Origin: a virus
IMG/VR virus record: IMGVR_UViG_3300028287_000374
Location: 1-28,143 of that record
Reading direction: 5' to 3' (one strand)
Length of the DNA stretch: 28,143 nt
Positions 1 to 5,694 of this stretch are shown one piece after another. The position numbers and the translations under genes are program-made. Below the pieces are notes generated by a model. That model was not told the origin of the DNA and did no database searches. It saw only the letters and a list, made by a program, of their open reading frames with translations. Position 1 is the first letter of the stretch, and each line of letters opens with the position of its first letter.

Positions 1-232
1 CTTCACCCAACGCATGTTGATTGTCATCCTCCAATAGGCCTCGAATAATCTCTTTCTTTGAGTTTAATGTTAACCTAGATAATATCGCGCTCTGTCTATA
101 TGTGTATTCATTAATATCAGGGCTTTGACCTATTAGCTCGTTGTCACCAAGTAATTTAGCAACCTGCCCAAATATAAAATGACCACCTGCGCCGGGCAAG
201 AATATCAAATCTCTTTTCGGAGTATCAAACAT
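1..232 (-). CDS. Hypothetical protein, 3' end cut off by window edge
   Basis: An open frame of 77 codons starts with ATG at 232 and runs leftward off the window without a stop. The visible N-terminus contains the stretch LIFLPGAGGHFIFGQVAKLL, a hydrophobic strand followed by a Gly-rich turn and helix. This resembles the first beta-turn-alpha unit of small nucleotide- or PAPS-binding proteins, but it is not a proper Walker A motif and I do not assign a family. An AGGA-like ribosome site lies about 9 nt before the ATG, and the start overlaps the stop of the epimerase gene by 8 nt, so it belongs to the yggX operon. No function is proposed. Confidence 0.6.
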   Translation of the reverse strand, partial: MFDTPKRDLIFLPGAGGHFIFGQVAKLLGDNELIGQSPDINEYTYRQSAILSRLTLNSKKEIIRGLLEDDNQHALGE

Positions 233-1139
233 CTGTTATATTCCTATAATAATCTCTTATTCCGTCGGCTTGTACAATTTTAGGTTCCCATCCCAGTAGC
301 TTTTTTGCTTTTGATATGTCTGCAAGTGTTTCGTTTGCATATCCTTTTGGCTTCTCTACATGTTCTACAATTAAATCTGGAACTGTTTCACGCAGGATAT
401 CTACTACGTTGTTTACTGAGATATTAGTTCCAGTACCCAAGTTGAATATTTCACTTTTTACTTTACTTTCCATACTTGCAATAACACCACGTGCAACATC
501 ACTAACGTGAATATAATCACGCTTTAGTTCACCGTCGCCGTGTACTGTTACAGGCTGTCCTTCACGTGCAAGTCTGCCAAACTTAGCAATCATTAATCCT
601 TTATCATCACACCCAGGTTGTTCTGGTCCATAAACTGTAAAGAAACGAACTACTGTATAGTTAACATCAAACATATTCTTATACTGTCTACATAGATGCT
701 CACCAAACAGCTTAGTCATAGCATAGTAGTTAAGTGGATCTGGTTTATGATAAGGTTTATGTGGCGCTGGATTATTTCCGTAAATTGAACTACTACTTGC
801 ATATACAAACTTACGAATACCAACAGCATGTGCAGCTGTTAAAATGTTTCGTGTGCCTGTAACATTATCATCATAATAGTCATCGGGATTAACAAAGCTA
901 TCTGGAATACGAGGCCTTGCTGCTAAATGAACTATAAAGTCTTGCCCAGCAGATGCCATTACACACTTTGCTGCATTCTGTATGTCGCCTTTGATATACT
1001 TGATATTCTTAAAGTCTTCTGGTTTCTCTGCTTTATCTAGAACGGTTATTGCATAACCTTTACGTTGTAATTGCTTGACAACTTCACGCCCCACAAATCC
1101 AGCTCCGCCTGTGACTAAGACTTTACCCTTTAACTGCAT
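225..1139 (-). CDS. NAD-dependent sugar-nucleotide epimerase/dehydratase
   Basis: A 304-aa extended short-chain dehydrogenase of the UDP-glucose 4-epimerase / dTDP-glucose dehydratase type. The N-terminal Rossmann motif GGAGFVG (residues 11-17) binds NAD, GDIQNA follows beta-3, the catalytic region shows SSSSIYG and YAMTK (the YxxxK pair), and VVRFFTVYGP is the usual substrate-side strand. Length is normal for the family. Such enzymes convert nucleotide sugars in the cytoplasm for surface glycans; in a phage it may feed glycosylation of DNA, virion or host envelope, which is inference. The gene overlaps the upstream thioesterase gene by 17 nt, with an AGAGGT ribosome site inside that gene's end. 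The exact sugar cannot be read from the sequence. Confidence 0.92.
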   Translation of the reverse strand: MQLKGKVLVTGGAGFVGREVVKQLQRKGYAITVLDKAEKPEDFKNIKYIKGDIQNAAKCVMASAGQDFIVHLAARPRIPDSFVNPDDYYDDNVTGTRNILTAAHAVGIRKFVYASSSSIYGNNPAPHKPYHKPDPLNYYAMTKLFGEHLCRQYKNMFDVNYTVVRFFTVYGPEQPGCDDKGLMIAKFGRLAREGQPVTVHGDGELKRDYIHVSDVARGVIASMESKVKSEIFNLGTGTNISVNNVVDILRETVPDLIVEHVEKPKGYANETLADISKAKKLLGWEPKIVQADGIRDYYRNITDV

Positions 1140-1518
1140 TAATTACCTCTTTTGGCACTCTGACCACTTTTCTATCTTTGTTTATGAGAGTGAATCTAAC
1201 CGTTCCTGTTAAACAGTTAGTGTATTCTTTACTTTTTGCATCTCTATGTTTTATAGTTACAAGTATACTTATGCTTCCGGATGATATGCTTTCTAACTCA
1301 CCCCATGCTTCAAAGTAGTTATGTGGAAATGCAGGTGATATGAATTTTAAATCCGCACTATTAGTTACAGCAAGAGTATCAGGCATATCGCTCAAAAATA
1401 ACTCATTAATAAATGTCAATGCTGCAACATCGGCTTGTTCAAATACCCATGCACCCCTAACTGACCCATTACCGTTAATAGTATTGCCAGGTATGTAACC
1501 TTTTAATAGTAGCTTCAT
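1123..1518 (-). CDS. YciA-like hotdog-fold acyl-CoA thioesterase
   Basis: A 131-aa single hotdog domain. Residues about 11-30 (NTINGNGSVRGAWVFEQADV) match the YciA/acyl-CoA hydrolase signature N-x-NG-x(3)-GGW-(I/V)-x(2)-Q-x-D, including the Asp (QAD) that acts in catalysis in this family. The later part, ADLKFISPAF through SISILVTIKHR, corresponds to the conserved F-(L/I)-x-P strand and the following sheet. Family members hydrolyse acyl-CoA thioesters to free acid and CoA in the cytoplasm, usually as hexamers. The start shares an ATGA overlap with the yggX stop, implying translational coupling. A lipid- or CoA-directed role during infection is inference; the first Gly of GGW is kept and the second is Ala, a mild divergence. 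Confidence 0.8.
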   Translation of the reverse strand: MKLLLKGYIPGNTINGNGSVRGAWVFEQADVAALTFINELFLSDMPDTLAVTNSADLKFISPAFPHNYFEAWGELESISSGSISILVTIKHRDAKSKEYTNCLTGTVRFTLINKDRKVVRVPKEVINAVKG

Positions 1519-1799
1519 GTTAACTTTGGGATTGCAGGATCAATAAAGTCATCTGGCATTTCAATTTCTTCTCCTTCAAACAAGAACTTGTTACGTTGTT
1601 CTGCTAAGAATTTTCGAGCCCAGTCATCCATTAAGTTTAGCCTGTTTTCATTAATGATCATAGTCTGAATGTTAAGCCATTCGTCCCATGCTGCTGAACT
1701 TACGTTCTCAAATATGTGTTGTCCATCAGCACCAGGAAACGGTGCTTTCTCTAATGCTGTTAATTCTTTGTTGTACTTAGCGCACATAACTTTAGCCAT
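1515..1799 (-). CDS. yggX: YggX-type Fe(II) trafficking / oxidative damage protection protein
   Basis: A 94-aa protein, close to the 91 aa of Escherichia coli YggX. Diagnostic features are the single N-terminal Cys (C6, equivalent to the conserved Cys near the YggX start), the PFPGADGQHIFENVS block (YPGELGKRIYNEIS in YggX), the AWDEWLNIQTMIINENRLNLM block (AWxxWxxxQTMLINExxLNxM) and the FLFEGEEIE tail. YggX protects iron-sulphur clusters from superoxide and is part of the SoxRS response in enteric bacteria. Here it heads a coupled operon with the thioesterase and epimerase, behind its own promoter and a GGAG ribosome site. Identification is firm; the benefit to the phage (protecting host metabolism during infection) is inference. 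Confidence 0.93.
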   Translation of the reverse strand: MAKVMCAKYNKELTALEKAPFPGADGQHIFENVSSAAWDEWLNIQTMIINENRLNLMDDWARKFLAEQRNKFLFEGEEIEMPDDFIDPAIPKLT

Positions 1800-1825
1800 A
1801 GTTATTCTCCATTCAATTTATACTT

Positions 1826-1854
1826 AGTATAACATAAAAATATTATGATTGCAA
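1826..1854 (-). promoter_or_regulatory. Sigma70-type promoter of the yggX operon
   Basis: Read on the minus strand: -35 TTGCAA (1854-1849), a 17-bp spacer and -10 TATACT (1831-1826). Predicted start is near 1819, giving a ~20-nt leader with GGAG before the yggX ATG at 1799. It lies in the divergent region shared with the plus-strand small-gene operon. Confidence 0.6.
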
Positions 1855-1920
1855 GTATTATTTTTCTTGACATTGTGTCACAGTTGCATCAGACGCATAC
1901 CGAGTCTTCGCAGAATGCAG

Positions 1921-1949
1921 TTGTTTTTGGTGTTTTTTAGTGCTATATT
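1921..1949 (+). promoter_or_regulatory. Promoter of the plus-strand small-gene operon
   Basis: TTGTTT (1921-1926), 17-bp spacer and TATATT (1944-1949) fit a sigma70 promoter with a start near 1956. An overlapping TATACT at 1949-1954 is an alternative -10 box. It is the only convincing plus-strand promoter in the window. Confidence 0.5.
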
Positions 1950-1955
1950 ATACTA

Positions 1956-2100
1956 AATAATAGTAGAGAAACACATTATCGTTTCACTATTCGGCACTGG
2001 GAAAGACCAGAGCAGGCGCAGACTGCTTTATCAAACGAATGACGCTGTGAAAAGACACAGGGTATTGCTTTCCTCAAGCATCCTAACATGGAGAAATAAA
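1956..2100 (+). promoter_or_regulatory. Structured 5' leader (candidate cis-regulatory RNA or sRNA)
   Basis: About 145 nt separate the predicted transcription start from the first ATG at 2101, unusually long for this compact genome. By eye it can form an outer helix TCGTTT (1979-1984) with AAACGA (2033-2038) closing two hairpins: CTGG-GAAAGA-CCAG (1997-2010) and GCAG-N7-CTGC (2012-2026). Two further hairpins follow: CTGTG-AAAAGA-CACAG (2045-2060) and TGCTT-TCCTC-AAGCA (2066-2080). The last exposes a UCCUC loop resembling an anti-Shine-Dalgarno sequence, 15 nt before the GGAG (2090-2093) of the first gene. I do not recognise a known riboswitch family. No energy calculation was possible. Confidence 0.4.
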
Positions 2101-2286
2101 ATGACACTAAACGTATTTGGTGCCTTAGCAAATCTTTTTGGCGGACGCAAGATGTCTGCAAGTTACAGAAAAGATTTACTGACTTGGGCGAAAATTGAAT
2201 ATGCAAACGACTGGCAGTTTGCTTACAACTATATGATTGAAAACGATGGGCAAGCGCCTACTAGACACACACGAGGAATAAACTAA
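2101..2286 (+). CDS. Small protein, first gene of the plus-strand operon
   Basis: A 61-aa protein. The ATG at 2101 is chosen because GGAG lies 7 nt before it; an upstream in-frame ATG at 2047 has no ribosome site and lies inside the leader hairpins. The N-terminus (MTLNVFGALANLFGG) is a short amphipathic or hydrophobic helix; the rest (YRKDLLTWAKIEYANDWQFAYNYMIE) is a predicted helix rich in Trp and Tyr. No family recognised. The stop overlaps the next start as TAATG, so it is very likely co-translated with the DUF1127 gene. Confidence 0.7.
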   Translation: MTLNVFGALANLFGGRKMSASYRKDLLTWAKIEYANDWQFAYNYMIENDGQAPTRHTRGIN

Positions 2287-2534
2287 TGCTTAATAGTATT
2301 ATCACATCACTAATTAACTTTAATAAAAATAGAGAGTATAGAGCGGCTGTTCGTACTACTATCAAACAACTTAATGAACTAACTGATTATGAACTAAATG
2401 ATATTGGTATCGCACGTGGCGATATTTGGCATATCGCACATACTTCATACAAGAAACCAGATCAAGTAACATTGTCTGATATTTCAGAAATGACAAATAT
2501 TGAAACAAACGACAACTTGAAAGGTTTTGTATAA
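2286..2534 (+). CDS. DUF1127-domain small protein
   Basis: An 82-aa protein. Residues about 30-55 (KQLNELTDYELNDIGIARGD) match the DUF1127 (YjiS-like) signature L-(S/T)-D-x-E-L-x-D-I-G-(I/L)-x-R-x-D-I. DUF1127 proteins are short proteins common in alpha- and gammaproteobacteria, linked in some species to stress adaptation, small-RNA biology and phosphate or carbon metabolism. The C-terminal extension of about 25 residues after the domain is longer than in the minimal proteins. It is joined to both neighbours by TAATG overlaps. The domain assignment is good; its role in a phage is unknown. Confidence 0.82.
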   Translation: MLNSIITSLINFNKNREYRAAVRTTIKQLNELTDYELNDIGIARGDIWHIAHTSYKKPDQVTLSDISEMTNIETNDNLKGFV

Positions 2535-2716
2535 TGGCTACACTAGTAATGAATAAAACATCTAACTTAGGTAAGATAGTAAGTAGAGGCTTACTTGCAT
2601 TTGCAATGGGCGTATGGGCATTTGGTGAATCAGCAGGTCGTGCAAGAGCGGCTGAAGCACTTTGGAGAGAAGGCTTCCACGAAGAAGCAAAACGTTTAAT
2701 GTTGGAGAACAAATAA
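2534..2716 (+). CDS. Small protein, third gene of the plus-strand operon
   Basis: A 60-aa protein with a hydrophobic middle (IVSRGLLAFAMGVWAFGESA, about residues 16-35) followed by a charged helix containing ALWREGFHEEAKRLM. The hydrophobic part could touch a membrane but is short and broken by Arg and Glu. The C-terminal helix pattern (basic-x-x-G-hydrophobic-x3-A) recurs in the next gene. TAATG overlaps on both sides tie it into the operon. No family recognised. Confidence 0.7.
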   Translation: MATLVMNKTSNLGKIVSRGLLAFAMGVWAFGESAGRARAAEALWREGFHEEAKRLMLENK

Positions 2717-2850
2717 TGTTTAAGAGATTTATGAAAGCAATGGAATACAGAAGTTATTGCATGGCAATTAGAGAATTGAGAAACAAAGGTATGTATAAAC
2801 AAGCTGATGAAATTTCAGAGTTTAAACATAACATGTATCCAACACATTAA
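2716..2850 (+). CDS. Small protein, last gene of the plus-strand operon
   Basis: A 44-aa protein starting at the ATG of a TAATG overlap with the preceding gene; a longer in-frame start at 2662 would bury 18 codons in that gene and is rejected. GGAG lies 8 nt upstream (in gttggagaac). It is highly basic and helical, with IRELRNKGMYKQADEIS matching the spacing of WREGFHEEAKRLM in the 60-aa neighbour, so the two may share an ancestor or a fold. Function unknown. Confidence 0.65.
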   Translation: MFKRFMKAMEYRSYCMAIRELRNKGMYKQADEISEFKHNMYPTH

Positions 2851-2876
2851 TAAAATAAACACATCAATAAAAAGAA

Positions 2877-2898
2877 AAAAGACCCTTTCGGGTCTTTT
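2877..2898. terminator. Bidirectional intrinsic terminator
   Basis: A 9-bp stem, AAAAGACCC / GGGTCTTTT, with a TTTC loop has an A-run on one side and a T-run on the other, so it can stop transcription from both directions. It sits between the stop of the plus-strand operon (2850) and the stop of spoVR (2902), exactly where two convergent units meet. Confidence 0.88.
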
Positions 2899-2901
2899 CC
2901 A

Positions 2902-4401
2902 TTATTTACGTTTACGTTTACATTCATACACATCAAGTGTTTTATCATTATACTCACTGTGTAGTTTTACATCATAACCCCACAATTTTTGTACATGAGT
3001 TAATACTTGTTCTGCATCACCACGATTTAATCGCTTACCATTAAAAGAGTTATGCGTAAGTGTAAGTTCACGTGTCTCTGCAACATCCGCTTCTGTTACT
3101 TGAATGTCTGGTATCATTGCTGCTGTTACATATTGCTGTGACAATGCTTTGCGTACATTCTTGTATCCTCGTTCATTATGAATAGAACTCACATGATAAT
3201 CATCATAATATTCTTCATCATGCAGAACAAACAATTTCCAATCACGAATAACTTTAGGTCCCAAGAACTGTAAGATAGCACTTTCATCACGATAGTTTGC
3301 AACGATGTCTTTAATCGTATCACGCCAGTTAGTACCTACGATATGTGGGAACCATGCTTCGTCTTCTTTGTCTGGAGTTTCACATACACGTTGAATATCT
3401 TTGAGAATAGCAAAGCCAAGTGCATACGGGTTAAATCCGCTGTAGTGCTGTGAGTTAAAGTTCGGTTGATATAGAACTGCACTGTGTAAAGCAAAGAACT
3501 CCATCATTGCGCCATCATCAACTTTTCCTTGGTCATATAATTCATTAAAGATGTAATGGTGTGTGAATGATGCAAAGCCCTCGTTCATAACTTTTGTCTG
3601 ATATTGTGGATAGAAGTATTGTGCAATACGTCTAACAATACGACATAGCTCACGTTGCCATGGTGCAAGAACAGGAGAATGCTTTTCTAAGAAGTATAGC
3701 AAGTTTTCTTCTGGTTCTGGCGGCCAAGTATTTTGCGTAGATTTTTCTTCTTTTGCTTTCTTTGGTACTGTATTCCACAATTCATTAACTTGTGACTGTA
3801 AGTACTCACTACGTGCTTTTTGTTTTTCATACTCACGTCTTGCATTTAATTTTGGTGGACGCTTGTACTTGTTGATAGACTGATACTGAATAGCATGACA
3901 TGCATCAAGTGTTTCTTCTACGATATCTGCACCATAACGTTCTTCGCATTCTCTAATATACTTCTTAGCAAATAACAAATAATCAACAATTGCATCAGGT
4001 GATGTCCACTGTTTAAATAGATAATTGTTCTTAAAGAAGTGATTATGACCAAATGCGGCATGCGCAATCACAAGTGCTTGTGTAGTCATAGAGTTTTCTT
4101 CCATCAAATAGTTAATACACGGATCACTATTGATAACAAGTTCATATGCAAGTCCCATACGACCTGCTTGATATTGTTGCATATTAGAAATGAAACTCTT
4201 ACCGTAACTCCAATGGTCATACATCAATGGCATCCCAACTGAACTGTAAGCATCAAGCATTTGTTCTACTGTAATGATTTCAATCTGATTAGGGAAACAA
4301 TCTAGTCCCATGTCTTCGACTGCAATCTCCTCACAAGCATCCATCACTGAGTATAACTTATTAAAGTCCCAATGTGATCCTGTGTAAAGTAACTTGCTCA
4401 T
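2902..4401 (-). CDS. spoVR: SpoVR family protein (YcgB-like)
   Basis: A 499-aa protein, close to Escherichia coli YcgB (about 510 aa). Recognisable SpoVR features include the N-terminal EEIAVEDMGLDCFPNQIEII, the YDHWSYGKSF motif, the AHAAFGHNHFFKNNYLFKQW metal-site-like His block, the FASFTHHYIFNELYDQG block and NPYALGFAILKDIQRV. SpoVR was named for spore cortex formation in Bacillus, but non-sporulating bacteria carry it next to prkA and yeaH as a starvation or stationary-phase gene; the biochemical activity is not established. The start overlaps the yeaH stop as ATGA. The gene looks full length and intact, and is the last of the three-gene operon before the terminator. Confidence 0.95.
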   Translation of the reverse strand: MSKLLYTGSHWDFNKLYSVMDACEEIAVEDMGLDCFPNQIEIITVEQMLDAYSSVGMPLMYDHWSYGKSFISNMQQYQAGRMGLAYELVINSDPCINYLMEENSMTTQALVIAHAAFGHNHFFKNNYLFKQWTSPDAIVDYLLFAKKYIRECEERYGADIVEETLDACHAIQYQSINKYKRPPKLNARREYEKQKARSEYLQSQVNELWNTVPKKAKEEKSTQNTWPPEPEENLLYFLEKHSPVLAPWQRELCRIVRRIAQYFYPQYQTKVMNEGFASFTHHYIFNELYDQGKVDDGAMMEFFALHSAVLYQPNFNSQHYSGFNPYALGFAILKDIQRVCETPDKEDEAWFPHIVGTNWRDTIKDIVANYRDESAILQFLGPKVIRDWKLFVLHDEEYYDDYHVSSIHNERGYKNVRKALSQQYVTAAMIPDIQVTEADVAETRELTLTHNSFNGKRLNRGDAEQVLTHVQKLWGYDVKLHSEYNDKTLDVYECKRKRK

Positions 4402-5684
4402 GTTTCTTTCCTATCTTTAGCGAAAATCTTTCTGAATATCGGATATACATCTGATGGTTTCTGTACTCGTTCTGCTACCATGTTTTGATTACTACCGACA
4501 ATATTATCATACACTTCCATTAACTGATGTGCAAAGCCGCCAAGCATTCCCATTCCTCTTGGTTCTCCAACTTCAATATAAGAGAAGAACTGAGATACTG
4601 GTAGAATATCATTCTGTAGAATTTCAAGTAATTTACCATTGTCATCGCTCCAGTTATCACCGTCACTTGCTTGTGCAAAATATACATTCCACTCACTCGG
4701 AGAATAACGTTCACTCATAATATCTTTAGCAAGTTCAAATGCACTAGATACAACTGTACCACCACTCTCACGTCCTGTAAAGAATTCTTCTTCATCACAT
4801 TCTTTAGCTTGTGTATGGTGACGAATGAATACTGCATCGACACGTTTGTACTTACGAGAGATAAACAAGTTAAGCATCATAAAGAAACGCTTTGCTAAAT
4901 CTTTATGGCTCTCTGTCATTGATGCTGAAACATCCATAATAAAGAATACAACAGCTTGTGAACTTGGCTTCGGTGATGTTGTGAAGTTATTATAACGTAA
5001 GTCTACTGGATCAATGAACGCTACCGCTCTAGCACGAATGCGAAGACTACTAATTTCTTCTTCAAGTTCTAAACGCTTATCTTCATCTTCTTCTGTTTCT
5101 AGTAGTGCTTCTAGTTCACGTATCTTACGCATCTTAGGCTTCTGTAGAGCGATCCTACGACCCATAGAGTTAATCATTGACTTCTCTAGATTAAGTTGTG
5201 CAGGATTGCCATCATTAGTGAAGCCACTACGATGCATTTCTACTTTCTCTACAACTTTGTTTTCTTTAGAAATCATATGAGGAAGTTCTAAGTCTTCGAA
5301 TAAGATGTTTACAAATTCATCATTAGATAATGCAAATTGAAAATCATCTTCGCCCTCACCGTCTGGTGAACCCTGAGATCCACCTCCGCCTTCGCCACCC
5401 TGCGGCTTCTGTAGTAAATCACCCTCTACAAAGTCTTCATTGCCTGGAAGTACGATATCACGTGAGCCACTGTCTGACTTGTGACCAAATGATGGCTCAC
5501 TGATACCTTTACGATTGATAGTAACGTCTTGGTCATCGCCAGATCCTTTGATAGAGCGACCACCTAATTTTTCGTGAATACTTTTACGTATTTCATCTTT
5601 GGTGCGTTTGAGAAACTTTTGTCTGTTTCCCGAACTCTTACCACCTGGATTTTTGCGTCTGTCAATAATAGTATTGTTTGGCAT
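4398..5684 (-). CDS. yeaH: YeaH/YhbH family (DUF444) VWA-type protein
   Basis: A 428-aa protein, the same size as Escherichia coli YeaH (427 aa). The N-terminus DRRxNPGGKSSGNRQKFLKR is the DUF444 signature; a Gly-rich acidic linker lies at about residues 95-115; the C-terminal half is a von Willebrand A-like domain with the metal-site motif DVSAS (251-255) after a hydrophobic strand, and SGGTVVSSAFELA and ASDGDNWSDD further on. YeaH works with the kinase YeaG (PrkA) in the response to prolonged nitrogen starvation in Escherichia coli. It lies 10 nt after prkA, with AAAGGA as ribosome site, and is coupled to spoVR. Confidence 0.95.
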   Translation of the reverse strand: MPNNTIIDRRKNPGGKSSGNRQKFLKRTKDEIRKSIHEKLGGRSIKGSGDDQDVTINRKGISEPSFGHKSDSGSRDIVLPGNEDFVEGDLLQKPQGGEGGGGSQGSPDGEGEDDFQFALSNDEFVNILFEDLELPHMISKENKVVEKVEMHRSGFTNDGNPAQLNLEKSMINSMGRRIALQKPKMRKIRELEALLETEEDEDKRLELEEEISSLRIRARAVAFIDPVDLRYNNFTTSPKPSSQAVVFFIMDVSASMTESHKDLAKRFFMMLNLFISRKYKRVDAVFIRHHTQAKECDEEEFFTGRESGGTVVSSAFELAKDIMSERYSPSEWNVYFAQASDGDNWSDDNGKLLEILQNDILPVSQFFSYIEVGEPRGMGMLGGFAHQLMEVYDNIVGSNQNMVAERVQKPSDVYPIFRKIFAKDRKET

Positions 5685-5694
5685 TATATGTCCT

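Noticed and set aside
2047-2100. Upstream in-frame ATG for the first small gene
   Set aside because: Falls in a leader hairpin and lacks a ribosome site; the ATG at 2101 has GGAG at proper distance.
2371-2802. 143-codon minus-strand frame opposite the small-gene operon
   Set aside because: It is antisense to four TAATG-joined genes, one with a clear DUF1127 signature and GGAG upstream of the first; the frame has no ribosome site and a random-looking His/Cys-rich product.
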